A DNA stretch of 38,484 bases, taken from Chloroflexota bacterium. GTDB lineage: Bacteria > Chloroflexota > Dehalococcoidia > Dehalococcoidales > RBG-16-60-22. Numbering within the stretch: the stretch's first letter is position 1; each line of letters starts with the position of its first letter. Location: assembly GCA_016190585.1 (NCBI GenBank), contig JACPQH010000074.1, positions 1-38,484 on the forward strand. The letters run 5' to 3'. The notes beneath the pieces are model-generated. The model made no database searches and was not told the origin of the DNA. It saw only the letters and a list, made by a program, of their open reading frames with translations. This document shows positions 9,182 to 17,411 of this stretch, piece after piece. The translations under genes were made by a program, and so were the position numbers.

Positions 9182-11027
9182 TGCCCAGCTCCTCCAACCT
9201 CTCCGGCAGCGGCACGCCACGGGCGTCCCATCCCATCAGGTTATAGTAGTAGGCCCTGGCCCTGGCCATCTTCTCGGGGTCGAGCGCCTTGTTCGCCAGC
9301 GCGCCGTTCCGCTTGGGCTGCATGAGGCGGTCGGGAAGGCGGTCATCGTCGGCGCTGAAGCCTTCGCGGGTGTTAAAGAGACGGGCGGCGGTAAGGATAC
9401 GTTCGCCGACTCGCAACTGCTCGGCGACGCTCGTGTCCCAGCCGGTGACCCCGGCGACGACATCGGCGGTCTGGGTGAAGCTGTAGGGCAGGAAGGTGCA
9501 CAGCACCAGGGAATCGAAGAGGGTGCGCTTGATCTGGATGGCCTTGAATATCGCCACCTTCTTGGGGCCAATATCGTCCTGGGGCAGGGCTTCGGAGATG
9601 CCCAGGGGTATCAGTTCCCTCATCTGCTTGTCTTTGACAAACCTCTCGTCAAACATTATGGAGCAGTGGTCGGCGCCCTGCGGCCCGACCATGTAGCCCA
9701 GGCCGAAACCGGGTTTTAACTTGGGCTCGTGGAAACCGGCTTCAAGCCCCTTTACCTGCATGGCGAACTCCGGGGCGCGCCCGCCTAGCTTCCGGGCCGC
9801 GCGTAGAGTGCCCTCGGCGAGGAGATCGCCAATGCCCTGCCGCCGGGCGATAAGCTCGATGGCCTGGAGCATGGCCCCGGCGCTGCCGAACCTTAGCTCC
9901 AGACCGCCGGTATCCTCCCGGGTAATGAGGCCATTCTCGAAACACTCCATGCCGAAGGCGATGGCGCCGCCGGTGGAGATGGTATCCAGGGAGTACGCCC
10001 CGCATAGCTCATTGCCCTTGGCGATGGCTTTAAGGTCGTCCACGCCGCAGTTGGAACCCAGGCCCGCCAGGGTCTCGTACTCGGGACCGCCGTAGGCCGG
10101 GTCAACGGTGTAGGGCTCGGTGACGCGCACCACCTTCTTGCAGCGCACCGGGCAGGCGTGACAGCCCTCCATGCCTATCCCGATGGAAATTTTCAGGGTC
10201 TCAGCGTCAATCTGCCGGGCCCCCGCAAAGACGCCGTCGCGAAAATTGTTTATCGGCAGGTTCCCGTTCTGCTCGAACTCGACCATAGTGACGCCGGTGC
10301 CGAACTCCTGGTAGCCGCGCATGATGCGCATGTTCTCCAGCAGCCACTGCCTCAGTTCCCTGACCTTGTCCGGGGCGGCAACGGCGGGGAGCTTCTGGCC
10401 GCGGACGGCGATGGCCTTGAGGTTTTTCGAGCCCATGACGGCGCCCAGCCCGCCCCTGGCGGCGGCATCGAAAAGACCGCTCATTATCGCGGCGAATCTG
10501 ACCAGGTTCTCGCCGCCGGGCCCGATGGCGGATACGCGGATGAGCCGGTCGCCCAGCTCGGCCAGGAGCGTGTCCTGGGTCTCCTTGGTGCTCTTGCCCC
10601 AGAGGTGGCCGGCGTCACGTATCTCGACCCGGCTGTCGTGCGCCCACAGGTAGACCGGCCGTTCGGCCCGGCCCTCGACTATCAGGCCGTCGAAACCGGC
10701 GCGCTTAAGCTCGGCGCCCCAGAATCCCCCGGCCTCCCCCTTGGCAAAGCCGCCGGTCAGGGGAGACTTGGCCCCGATCGTGTGGCGCCCGGCGCCAGGC
10801 AGGCTGAGCCCGGTGAGGGGCCCCAAGGCGAAAATCAGCTTGTTGTCAGGCGACAGCGGGTCGATGCCGGGACGGAGTTCCTTCAAGAGATAGTAGCTGA
10901 CGAACCCGGCGCCGCCGAGGTAGCTGCGGCACAGCGACTCGCTTAACGGCTCCGAGGTCACGGATCCGGTGGTCAGATTGACCCTGGCGATGCGGCCGTT
11001 GTATCCTCCGGCGGTGCCTTCAGACAT
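9174..11027 (-). CDS. Aldehyde:ferredoxin oxidoreductase (tungsten/molybdopterin)
   Basis: 617 residues, the normal AOR family length. It oxidises aldehydes to acids with ferredoxin, or runs in reverse, using a bis-pterin W or Mo cofactor and one [4Fe-4S] cluster. Visible features are the N-terminal GRIARVNLTTG start typical of the family, the pterin-binding stretch around GPGGENLVRFAAIMSG (169-184), ARGGLGAVMGSKNLKAI, and the cluster cysteines C289-x2-C292-x3-C296 with C510 in LVLCTFLPYSF. The ATG is preceded by GAGGAGG. It has its own promoter and is followed by the overlapping inositol-monophosphatase-family gene. The physiological aldehyde is not known; AOR, FOR, GOR and benzoyl-CoA-type relatives cannot be separated by eye. 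Confidence 0.95.
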   Translation of the reverse strand: MSEGTAGGYNGRIARVNLTTGSVTSEPLSESLCRSYLGGAGFVSYYLLKELRPGIDPLSPDNKLIFALGPLTGLSLPGAGRHTIGAKSPLTGGFAKGEAGGFWGAELKRAGFDGLIVEGRAERPVYLWAHDSRVEIRDAGHLWGKSTKETQDTLLAELGDRLIRVSAIGPGGENLVRFAAIMSGLFDAAARGGLGAVMGSKNLKAIAVRGQKLPAVAAPDKVRELRQWLLENMRIMRGYQEFGTGVTMVEFEQNGNLPINNFRDGVFAGARQIDAETLKISIGIGMEGCHACPVRCKKVVRVTEPYTVDPAYGGPEYETLAGLGSNCGVDDLKAIAKGNELCGAYSLDTISTGGAIAFGMECFENGLITREDTGGLELRFGSAGAMLQAIELIARRQGIGDLLAEGTLRAARKLGGRAPEFAMQVKGLEAGFHEPKLKPGFGLGYMVGPQGADHCSIMFDERFVKDKQMRELIPLGISEALPQDDIGPKKVAIFKAIQIKRTLFDSLVLCTFLPYSFTQTADVVAGVTGWDTSVAEQLRVGERILTAARLFNTREGFSADDDRLPDRLMQPKRNGALANKALDPEKMARARAYYYNLMGWDARGVPLPERLEELGIA

Positions 11028-11052
11028 GCGCTTCCTCCTCAGGGGATATCAA

Positions 11053-11083
11053 GACTATTATAGAGACTATTAAGAGACTATTA
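11053..11083. repeat. Three tandem GACTATTA repeats in the AOR leader
   Basis: GACTATTA occurs at 11053-11060, 11065-11072 and 11076-11083, with 12- and 11-base periods. On the minus strand two units create TATAAT boxes. It sits between the AOR promoter and the AOR ribosome-binding site, so it could be an operator, a tandem start region or a slippage tract. Confidence 0.7.
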
Positions 11084-11109
11084 TAGGTGCCCGTTGAAGC
11101 GGGCGTCAA
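11080..11109 (-). promoter_or_regulatory. Housekeeping-type promoter of the AOR gene
   Basis: On the minus strand TTGACG (11104-11109) and TATAAT (11080-11085) are separated by 18 bases, so transcription should start near 11073, about 45 bases before the AOR start codon. A second TATAAT lies at 11057-11062, inside the adjacent short repeats, without a matching -35. Confidence 0.7.
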
Positions 11110-11238
11110 ACCGGGCGGGCTTCCACCCTTTTGCCATGAACTCGACGACGGCATTTGCAAAGCGCCTCAAGGGCGCCTGAACCTCGATTGATTTAATTCG
11201 CGGGATATGATTAAATTTGTCGAAAGGAGTAAAGTAAG

Positions 11239-11943
11239 GTGAATAAATACACGCTCAAAGCCTCCCGCCGGGACGTGGCGGGTAAGAAAACCAGATTCCT
11301 GAGGAAGCAAGGCGTCACACCGGCGCATCTTTACGGGCACGGTGTGGACTCGCTGGCTCTCCAGTGCGATACGGTGCAACTGCAGAAGGTCCTGTCGCGC
11401 CTGGGCAACAGGCTTCTGGCGCTCGATATTGACGGCGACGGCCAGTCCAGGAGTGTCTTCGTGCGCGAAGTGCAAAGCGACGCCATCAGCCGGCAGTTGC
11501 TTCACGTGGACTTTTATCAGGTTAAAGAGGATGAGCTGATCGAGGCCGAGATACCGCTCGTCCTGGCAGGTGAGTCCCAGCTTATCAAGGGCAAGACCAA
11601 GGTCCTGATTCGCGGCGTGAGCAGTCTGCACGTGAAAAGCCTGCCGAAGGACCTGCCGCCCCAGATTGAAGTCGACCTCAACCTGCTCGAGCGCCAGGCG
11701 GCCATCTACGTCAAGAATATCGCCCTGCCGCCGGGAGTTACCCTGAAGACCGACCCCGACCAGCTAATCGCCAAGCTGAGCGAAGCCCGGAAGGTTGAGG
11801 TTGAAGAAGCCCGGCCGGCCGTGGTAGCGGCGCCGGACGAGGGCGGTGCGGCGGCTGCGGCGGGCGCCGGGCAAGCCGCCCCCAAGGCTGAGGCCAAGAC
11901 CGAGGTCAAGCCCGGTAAGACGGAGAAATCCGAAGCCAAGTAG
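11239..11943 (+). CDS. rplY: 50S ribosomal protein L25 / general stress protein Ctc
   Basis: 234 residues, the long TL5/Ctc form that binds 5S rRNA. The N-terminal domain runs from YTLKASRRDVAGKKTRFLRKQG through FYQVKEDELIEAEIPL, and the C-terminal beta domain covers about residues 100-190. An Ala/Lys/Glu-rich tail of about 45 residues ends in KTEKSEAK and is probably disordered. The GTG start is set by AAAGGAG at 11223-11229, 9 bases upstream; no other in-frame start fits. It leads an apparent operon with the amidohydrolase (13 bases downstream) and thpR. I saw no clear promoter in the 200 bases before it. Confidence 0.95.
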   Translation: MNKYTLKASRRDVAGKKTRFLRKQGVTPAHLYGHGVDSLALQCDTVQLQKVLSRLGNRLLALDIDGDGQSRSVFVREVQSDAISRQLLHVDFYQVKEDELIEAEIPLVLAGESQLIKGKTKVLIRGVSSLHVKSLPKDLPPQIEVDLNLLERQAAIYVKNIALPPGVTLKTDPDQLIAKLSEARKVEVEEARPAVVAAPDEGGAAAAAGAGQAAPKAEAKTEVKPGKTEKSEAK

Positions 11944-11956
11944 CGCCGGGTCGGCG

Positions 11957-12787
11957 ATGATTGTCGATAGCCACACGCACATCTTCGCGCCGGCTGTCAG
12001 GGAAAACCGGGAGCGCTACCTCGAAGCCGACGCGATCTTCGCCGAGCTCTACGACCGGAAAAGCGCTAAAATCGCGACGGCCGAAGAGTTGGTCGGGAGC
12101 ATGGATGCGGACGGGGTCGACATATCGGTCGCGGCCGGTTTTCCCTGGTCCAGCGACCGGCTGTGTTTCGAAGGCAACGACTACCTGATAGAATCCGCGG
12201 CGCGGCATCCGGGCCGGCTGATTCCTTTTTGCTCCGTGCCGCCGATGTCGGAGAACGCCGCGGCCGAGGTCAGGCGCTGCGCCGGGAGAGGCGCCCGGGG
12301 TATCGGCGAGCTGCGTCTGGACCGGGAGTGGCTCGACAGTGAGCCGTTCCGGCGCTTCGCGCAGAGCATGGTCGCCGAGCGCCTGGTTTTGCTCGTTCAC
12401 AGCTCGGAACCGGTAGGGCACCGCTATCCGGGGAAAGGGGAGACCGGTCCGGATGTGCTCTACGGACTGGCGGTGAGGTTCCCGGAGCTGAAGATAGTCT
12501 GCGCCCACTGGGGCGGCGGCCTGCCTTTTTACACCCTCATGCCCGAGGTGAGCCAGGCGCTGGCCAACGTCTATTTCGATTCAGCGGCCTCGCCGTTTCT
12601 TTACCGGCCGGAGATATCTGCGGAAGTGGGCCGGCTGGCGGGCATGGACAAGGTGTTGTTCGGCAGCGATTACCCCTTGATATCGCAAAGGCGGGTCCTC
12701 AAGGAAATCGAGTCCGGCGCACTTGATGGGACGGCAAGGGAGATGATAACCGGCGGCAACGCGCGACGACTCCTGGGCATAACATGA
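11957..12787 (+). CDS. Amidohydrolase family protein (metal-dependent TIM barrel)
   Basis: 276 residues starting MIVDSHTHIFAP. The N-terminal HTH metal motif (H6, H8), the CAHWGGGLPF strand with its His, and FGSDYPLI with the conserved Asp near the C-terminus are the ligands expected of an amidohydrolase_2 barrel (the ACMSD/gamma-resorcylate decarboxylase superfamily). Such proteins hydrolyse or decarboxylate small metabolites; the substrate here is unknown. The frame stays open upstream into the L25 gene, but the HTH motif sits where family N-termini begin, so the ATG at 11957 is preferred despite a weak Shine-Dalgarno. The stop overlaps the thpR start by 4 bases (ATGA). Confidence 0.85.
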   Translation: MIVDSHTHIFAPAVRENRERYLEADAIFAELYDRKSAKIATAEELVGSMDADGVDISVAAGFPWSSDRLCFEGNDYLIESAARHPGRLIPFCSVPPMSENAAAEVRRCAGRGARGIGELRLDREWLDSEPFRRFAQSMVAERLVLLVHSSEPVGHRYPGKGETGPDVLYGLAVRFPELKIVCAHWGGGLPFYTLMPEVSQALANVYFDSAASPFLYRPEISAEVGRLAGMDKVLFGSDYPLISQRRVLKEIESGALDGTAREMITGGNARRLLGIT

Positions 12788-13377
12788 CGGAACTGGTGCG
12801 CTCGTTCATCGCTATCGAGCTGCCTGATGAGATAAAGACGGCCCTGGCGGGCCTGCGGGATGAGCTGAAACGAGGGCGGGCGGACTGCGTAAAATGGGTG
12901 GAACCGCGGGTGATTCACCTTACCCTGAAGTTCCTGGGCAACGTCAAAGCGGAAAGCCTGGGGGCGGTGGCGCAGGCCATGCACCGGGCCGCCGCCGAAG
13001 TAGCGCCGTTTTCTGTGGCGGTAACCAACCTGGGTGTTTTCCCCAGCCTCAGGCGCATAAGGGTTATCTGGGTGGGGCTTACCGGCGACCTGGAAGAGCT
13101 GCAGAAACTTCAGCAGGCAGTGGAGCGCCATGTGCGGCCCCTCGGCTTCCCCACCGAAGCGCGCGCCTTCACGCCTCACCTCACCATCGCCAGGGTAAGG
13201 GAGGGGGCTTCGCCCGGGGAGCAGCGAGCGCTTTGCCAGGCAGTCTCGACCACCAGTTTCCCCGGCGAGCACAGCTTTGCGGTGCGGGACATCAGCCTGA
13301 TGCGGAGCCAGTTGACCAGGGGCGGGGCGGTCTACAGCCGGCTGGAGTCGGCACGGCTGGGGACGCCGCCGGCCTGA
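12784..13377 (+). CDS. thpR: RNA 2',3'-cyclic phosphodiesterase (2H family)
   Basis: 197 residues, normal for the LigT/ThpR family. The two catalytic H-x-T-x motifs are present: HLTL at 45-48 and HLTI at 132-135, with the family opening RSFIAIELPDEIK. The enzyme opens 2',3'-cyclic phosphates at RNA ends, giving 2'-phosphates. It is translationally coupled to the upstream amidohydrolase through ATGA. The tail shows no extra domain. Confidence 0.93.
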   Translation: MTELVRSFIAIELPDEIKTALAGLRDELKRGRADCVKWVEPRVIHLTLKFLGNVKAESLGAVAQAMHRAAAEVAPFSVAVTNLGVFPSLRRIRVIWVGLTGDLEELQKLQQAVERHVRPLGFPTEARAFTPHLTIARVREGASPGEQRALCQAVSTTSFPGEHSFAVRDISLMRSQLTRGGAVYSRLESARLGTPPA

Positions 13378-13441
13378 AATCCCGGGCCTGAGGGGGTCCG
13401 CGGCGCCGCAACATGCCTCGCACAGGTTCTCCGGGCATCCA

Positions 13442-13470
13442 TTGACGCCCCCCGGCCGGGGTGCTAGAAT
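13442..13470 (+). promoter_or_regulatory. Promoter of the deacylase gene
   Basis: TTGACG (13442-13447) and TAGAAT (13465-13470) are separated by 17 bases. Transcription from about 13477 leaves a leader of about 90 bases before the GTG start at 13570. Confidence 0.65.
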
Positions 13471-13483
13471 AGCGGCAACCTGG

Positions 13484-13528
13484 ACGGCGGGACCTCGTGA
13501 AACTCCGCCGTTCGGAACGGCAACCGTT
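13484..13528 (+). other. Stem-loops in the deacylase 5' leader
   Basis: ACGGCGG (13484-13490) pairs with CCGCCGT (13505-13511), and immediately after it AACGG-CAA-CCGTT (13516-13528) makes a second small hairpin. Both lie between the promoter and the Shine-Dalgarno (AAGGAGGG near 13555). No known riboswitch consensus was recognised. Confidence 0.4.
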
Positions 13529-13569
13529 TCTGGTAATACCTATTTTAACAAGAAAAGGAGGGCAGACAC

Positions 13570-14535
13570 GTGGGCAAAGAGACTTTTACCGTGGGAACGG
13601 CGTCAGCCAGACCGGGGACGAGAAGCTTCGGCAAGCTGATCGTGGGCGAGCTGAGCGACGGCTCGCCGGTGGAAATGCCGGTGATTGTGGTCAACGGCGC
13701 GAATCCGGGACCGGTACTCTATGTCGGCGCGGCTATTCACGCCAACGAACTGAACGGCGTCGAAATCATCAGGCGAATGGTGCCGGAAATCGACCCGCAA
13801 AAGCTCAGCGGGACGATAATCTTCGTGCCTACCCAGAACCCGCTCGCCTTCCGGGCCAAGCACCCCCTGACGCCCTTTTTTCACGAGAAAGGCGATATTA
13901 CGGATATGTGGCAGGCCTTCCCCGGCAATCCCAACCATGACGTTACTTCCATCATGACCCACATCCTCGTTACGGAAGCGATGTCAAAGGCCGAGTATAT
14001 CATCGACCTCCACGGCGGTTTTCCGGCCGACCGGTGCGCGGCGCTGCCCATGCCCGATAATAAAAAGGCCGAGGAGCTGGCGAAGGCCTTTAACCTGTGG
14101 ATTATCGAGTACGCCCCGCCGGTAAAGGTGCCGCTGTATGACCTGGGCAAGGACATGAAAAAGGTGGTCGTCTGCGTCGAACTGGGCCACAGCGAGTGGC
14201 TTGATGAGCGGCGCATCACGCAGGGTATAAAGGGAATGTGGAACGCCCTGAGGCACCTGAAGATGATCGAAGGCGCGGTAGAGCCGCCCGAGAAACCGCC
14301 CATCTACATTATGAGCAGCATGACCATCCGTGCGGGCAAGGGCGGCTGGCTGATAACCCATGTCGATTGCCTCGATGAGGTAAAGAAGGGCCACCTCCTG
14401 GCGACCGTCTACAACCTGTTTGACTTTGAGAAAACTGAAGAGATACGGGCGCCGCGGGACGGCGTCGTGCTCCGTATCGTGACATACCCGCAGGTCAACC
14501 GCGGCAGCCGCGTCGTGGCCCTGGGCTGGAGCTAG
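13570..14535 (+). CDS. Succinylglutamate desuccinylase/aspartoacylase family zinc deacylase
   Basis: 321 residues. The M14-like zinc site is readable: H57-x2-E60 in AAIHANELNG and the second His in IIDLHGG (H148). The C-terminal 60 residues form a small beta domain typical of the family (MTIRAGKGGWLITHV... DGVVLRIVTYPQV). It is expected to remove an acyl group from an N-acyl amino acid or related amide in the cytoplasm; the substrate cannot be inferred. The GTG start is set by AAGGAGGG about 8 bases upstream. It forms a single-gene unit with its own promoter and structured leader. Confidence 0.85.
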   Translation: MGKETFTVGTASARPGTRSFGKLIVGELSDGSPVEMPVIVVNGANPGPVLYVGAAIHANELNGVEIIRRMVPEIDPQKLSGTIIFVPTQNPLAFRAKHPLTPFFHEKGDITDMWQAFPGNPNHDVTSIMTHILVTEAMSKAEYIIDLHGGFPADRCAALPMPDNKKAEELAKAFNLWIIEYAPPVKVPLYDLGKDMKKVVVCVELGHSEWLDERRITQGIKGMWNALRHLKMIEGAVEPPEKPPIYIMSSMTIRAGKGGWLITHVDCLDEVKKGHLLATVYNLFDFEKTEEIRAPRDGVVLRIVTYPQVNRGSRVVALGWS

Positions 14536-14557
14536 CGCTTCGTTGCAATTTCAGTCC

Positions 14558-14634
14558 CTTCTCCCTTGAGGGGAGAAGGTTAGGATGAGGGTGACCCTCA
14601 CCGTAATCCTCTCCCGGAAGGGGATAGGATTACG
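14558..14634. repeat. Intergenic repeat element built of nested inverted repeats
   Basis: CTTCTCCC (14558-14565) pairs with GGGAGAAG (14571-14578). A second inverted repeat pairs the arm 14602-14615 with 14620-14634 around GGAA. Between them is GAGGGTGACCCTC, itself palindromic. The CCCTTGAGGGGAGAAGGTTAGGATGAGGGTGA style matches a widespread class of short intergenic palindromes, and similar text recurs near 30186 and 36191. The first hairpin could also end the deacylase transcript. Confidence 0.6.
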
Positions 14635-14656
14635 CATAGTCAATTGCGCAAGTAAT

Positions 14657-14719
14657 TGATGGGGCCAGCTTTCCTAGGCGTTTGTAACCAAGCCTGAACC
14701 TGGAAAGCTGGCCCTATCA
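14657..14719. terminator. Long inverted repeat between convergent genes
   Basis: The 18-base arms 14657-14674 and 14702-14719 are complementary apart from one G/A position (a G-U pair on one RNA strand), with a 27-base loop that contains a further AGGC/GCCT pairing. It ends one base before the stop codon of the CapA-like gene and follows the deacylase gene. It could stop transcription from both sides, although neither strand has a clear U-tract. It may instead be a small mobile palindrome. Confidence 0.5.
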
Positions 14720-14720
14720 T

Positions 14721-16049
14721 TTACAACTCGACGGTTGCGGACTCGCCCTCGATCTGAAGCGCCGTGCCGAAGTCAGCGGAAAGTTCGGCGACCCGTCCCA
14801 GAATCTGCGCGGCTGTCGAGCCGTGCGCCAGTAGAGGCAGGCCGACCTGCGACCGCGGCTCCTTGATGTGGGTCACCGGGTGCAGCCGGACGCCGCTCAG
14901 CTTGCGCCCGTCCCCGAACGCGCAGACGGCGACAAAGCAGCCGACGACGCGCGTGGCGAAGTTACCGCCGGGCGGGTTGAGAGGCTTGGGTAGCGCTTCA
15001 CGGGCGTCATAGCCGTCAGCGGGCGTCGCCTTCCAGCCGCGCACCTCCGGGCTGTATTCCGGCCAGGCATAGAAGTCGGCCGGCAGCCGGGTGACGGTGT
15101 TGCTCATCAGCATGAAGTCACCCGGGTCGTAGAAAATCGGCTTGCCGTGATAGACTTCGACGCCCCGCAGCGGCGCGTGGCTGCCTTCCCCGACAAATAC
15201 GTCGGCCCCGGCGTCGATGCAGGCGCGGGCGAAGGGCGGCACGAAAGTCGCCGGAATGGCCATGCCCTTGTCCGGGTGAAACTCGTGGCTTTGCAGGTGC
15301 ACCAGCACCCAGTCGGCCTGACGCCGGGCATCGCGGATGGCACGGAGATTGCGTTCGGCGTCCTCCTCGTAAGCGGCGGTAAGGACACCGTCCTCCTGCC
15401 CCTCGACGACGATGGTGATCGCCGGGCGGATACCGGCCGGGTTAAACAGCCACATCTTGCCCGATTGGGCCACCCACCAGCCGACCTTTCTGGCTACCTC
15501 TTTAATCATCTCCAGGTCGCGCGGACCGGCGATGTAATAGAAGCGCAGGGGGTTGAGGCCCGGGCGGCCCGGTACATCCGGCCTGACCTCGCCGGCGCGC
15601 GTCCAGTTGGTAAACGAGGAGCACATGGATATCAGCGCCACCCGTCCCTTTTCGGTGTCCAGGTAAGCAGGCTCGGTGGCCTCGGCCAGGTTGCGGCCGG
15701 TCCCGGCGAAGGGCAGGCCGCCCTCCTTCAGGGCACGCCAGGTGGAGTAGAGACCGCCGTAAGAATAGTCCAGCGTGTGATTGGAGGCGTGCGAGACGAT
15801 ATCGAAGCCCGCCCATTTAAGCTCGTCAACGATAAAGCGGGGCGAGCGCATCCAGGTCCAGCCGGACTCGGCGGCGGGGAAGACCTCCGGCCCTTCATAG
15901 TCGTGTATCAGCGTCTCCAGGTGAGTATAGCCGACATCGGCGTCCCGGATTATCTTGATAAGGGATAAAAAATCCCGGTCCCCGATGACGGATATCCGCC
16001 GGTTGATGATAGCATCACCGGTTATGGCGAACGTTGTCTCTTTCGTCAT
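14721..16049 (-). CDS. CapA family protein (PgsA/CapA-type metallophosphatase fold)
   Basis: 442 residues. CapA features are FAITGDAII near the start, SHASNHTLDYSYGG (the NH-x-LD-x-G motif), LVHLQSHE, and GEGSHAPLRGVEVYHGKPIFYDPGDF near residue 300. In Bacillus the family member PgsA/CapA takes part in poly-gamma-glutamate export; many stand-alone homologues such as this one lack the synthetase partners and their role is unsettled. The start at 16049 is set by GAGGAGG upstream; the in-frame ATG at 16073 falls inside the predicted -10 box and is excluded. No signal peptide is visible, so it looks cytoplasmic. Confidence 0.8.
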   Translation of the reverse strand: MTKETTFAITGDAIINRRISVIGDRDFLSLIKIIRDADVGYTHLETLIHDYEGPEVFPAAESGWTWMRSPRFIVDELKWAGFDIVSHASNHTLDYSYGGLYSTWRALKEGGLPFAGTGRNLAEATEPAYLDTEKGRVALISMCSSFTNWTRAGEVRPDVPGRPGLNPLRFYYIAGPRDLEMIKEVARKVGWWVAQSGKMWLFNPAGIRPAITIVVEGQEDGVLTAAYEEDAERNLRAIRDARRQADWVLVHLQSHEFHPDKGMAIPATFVPPFARACIDAGADVFVGEGSHAPLRGVEVYHGKPIFYDPGDFMLMSNTVTRLPADFYAWPEYSPEVRGWKATPADGYDAREALPKPLNPPGGNFATRVVGCFVAVCAFGDGRKLSGVRLHPVTHIKEPRSQVGLPLLAHGSTAAQILGRVAELSADFGTALQIEGESATVEL

Positions 16050-16068
16050 GGCGCCTCCTCTTGCGCCC

Positions 16069-16098
16069 ATCATAAGTCAGGTAATTTCCTCAAGTCAA
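16069..16098 (-). promoter_or_regulatory. Promoter of the CapA-like gene
   Basis: Minus strand TTGACT (16093-16098), 18-base spacer, TATGAT (16069-16074). Initiation near 16062 gives a leader of about 13 bases that is almost entirely the ribosome-binding site, which also fixes the start codon at 16049. Confidence 0.65.
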
Positions 16099-16129
16099 TA
16101 TACGTAACATATTGGGCGCGTGCGCCATC

Positions 16130-16158
16130 TTGACAAGTCTGCGGGGTAATGCTAAATT
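16130..16158 (+). promoter_or_regulatory. Promoter of the DUF4392/CMD operon
   Basis: TTGACA (16130-16135), 17-base spacer, TAAATT (16153-16158). Transcription from about 16165 would leave an unusually long leader of roughly 158 bases. The promoter lies back to back with that of the CapA-like gene. Confidence 0.6.
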
Positions 16159-16243
16159 GGCCTGAACCCGGCAGGATGAAGACTTTTGAGGCAACGTATC
16201 TCCTGGAGGGCCGGGGCGCTATTCTTTCTGCCGACAGCGAAGT

Positions 16244-16297
16244 ATGAAAAAGGGGGTGATTATTTCGACTCTTATTATTTTATTTGCTACCGAGTAA
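16244..16297 (+). CDS. Possible 17-residue hydrophobic leader ORF
   Basis: An ATG at 16244 opens MKKGVIISTLIILFATE and stops at 16297, inside the long leader of the downstream gene and 25 bases before its ATG. It has a basic start and a hydrophobic run. The ribosome-binding site is weak (GCGAAG). It may be a chance ORF or a leader peptide; there is no homology to call on. Confidence 0.25.
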   Translation: MKKGVIISTLIILFATE

Positions 16298-16322
16298 TAG
16301 TAATAAGAAGGAGATTGCAATC

Positions 16323-17381
16323 ATGCCAGAAATAATCGGAGACAATATCGACCGGCTGGTGACCGTGGAGCTGAAAAAAGCCAAGAACCGCATGCGGGGC
16401 CGGCTGCATTTCTTCTACGAGGCGGCCCGCGAAAAGGTGGGCGGCAAGCCGATAAGCTTCGTGGCGGCCAGCAGGTTAATGGAGCAGGTGCACCGCGGCG
16501 ATAACGTCATCGTTACCACCGGGACGAGCTGCCCAACCATGCCCCACGGCGAGACCGACGGCCCTCCCGGCGCGGCCGCTATCGCCCGGACCATCTGCTT
16601 TGGTCTGGGGGCCACTCCTATCTACGTGGTGGCCAAAGGGGACATAGACCCGGTAGTCGCCACCTCCCGGGCGGCGGGCCTTAACGTGGATAGCTACGAG
16701 ATGGCCAAGCCGGCGGAACGCTTCGCGGCTGTCGCCGAGTACCCGTACGGCGAGGCTGAAGCCCGCAAGGCCGCTAAAGATATTCTGGATACCTATTCTC
16801 CCAAGGCGCTCATCGGCGTCGAGACAATGGGGCCGAATGTCAAGGACATCGTGCACAGCTCCCTGGGTTACGCCATCAACGGCATGGCGCCGCTTCACCA
16901 CCTGTACGACGAGGCGCGGGCGCGGGGCATCCTGACCATCGGCTGCCTGGACAACGGCAACGAGATTGGCAGCGGCCTGATCGCCGAGACAATCAGCAAG
17001 ATCGCGCCCTTCGGGCCGGTCTGCCGCTGTCCTTGCCAGGCGGGTATCGGGTGCGTCACGCCGACCGATGTGGCTTTCCCGGTAATAACCTCGAACTGGG
17101 GGGCTTACGGCATCGCCGCCATGCTGGCCTTCATGCTGAAGGACGCCAGTCTCCTGCACGATTCCGCGATGGAGCTGCGCATGATTGACGCCTGTACCGG
17201 CGCGGGCGGCGTGGACGCGCAGAGCCTCAGCACCAACCTTATCGTGGACGGCATACCGACCCGGTGCCATCCGGGCGTGGTCGATATCCTGCACGGGATT
17301 GTCGAGAACGGTCTCTATGAGGGCAATCCTAACGCGCTTTCAGACGTGCTTTCCCGCACCGGGGTAAATTTAAAGGTATAG
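16323..17381 (+). CDS. Glutamate cyclase-like protein (DUF4392 domain)
   Basis: 352 residues. The sequence resembles the C-terminal domain of D-glutamate cyclase (DGLUCY/DUF4392): TTGTSCPTMPHGETDGPPGAAAIAR-type glycine-rich substrate loop near residue 70, then GVETMGPN, GCLDNGNEIGSG, PVITSNWGAYGIAA and a closing TRCHPGVVDILHGIVE. The human relative converts D-glutamate to 5-oxoproline; bacterial stand-alone forms are not well studied, so substrate is inference. The ATG at 16323 is chosen because AAGGAG stands 8 bases before it; an upstream in-frame ATG at 16284 lacks a site. It is followed after 30 bases by a CMD-like gene with its own AGAGGAGG. Confidence 0.75.
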   Translation: MPEIIGDNIDRLVTVELKKAKNRMRGRLHFFYEAAREKVGGKPISFVAASRLMEQVHRGDNVIVTTGTSCPTMPHGETDGPPGAAAIARTICFGLGATPIYVVAKGDIDPVVATSRAAGLNVDSYEMAKPAERFAAVAEYPYGEAEARKAAKDILDTYSPKALIGVETMGPNVKDIVHSSLGYAINGMAPLHHLYDEARARGILTIGCLDNGNEIGSGLIAETISKIAPFGPVCRCPCQAGIGCVTPTDVAFPVITSNWGAYGIAAMLAFMLKDASLLHDSAMELRMIDACTGAGGVDAQSLSTNLIVDGIPTRCHPGVVDILHGIVENGLYEGNPNALSDVLSRTGVNLKV

Positions 17382-17411
17382 TAGTCGCCGGGTAACAAAG
17401 AGGAGGCATCC

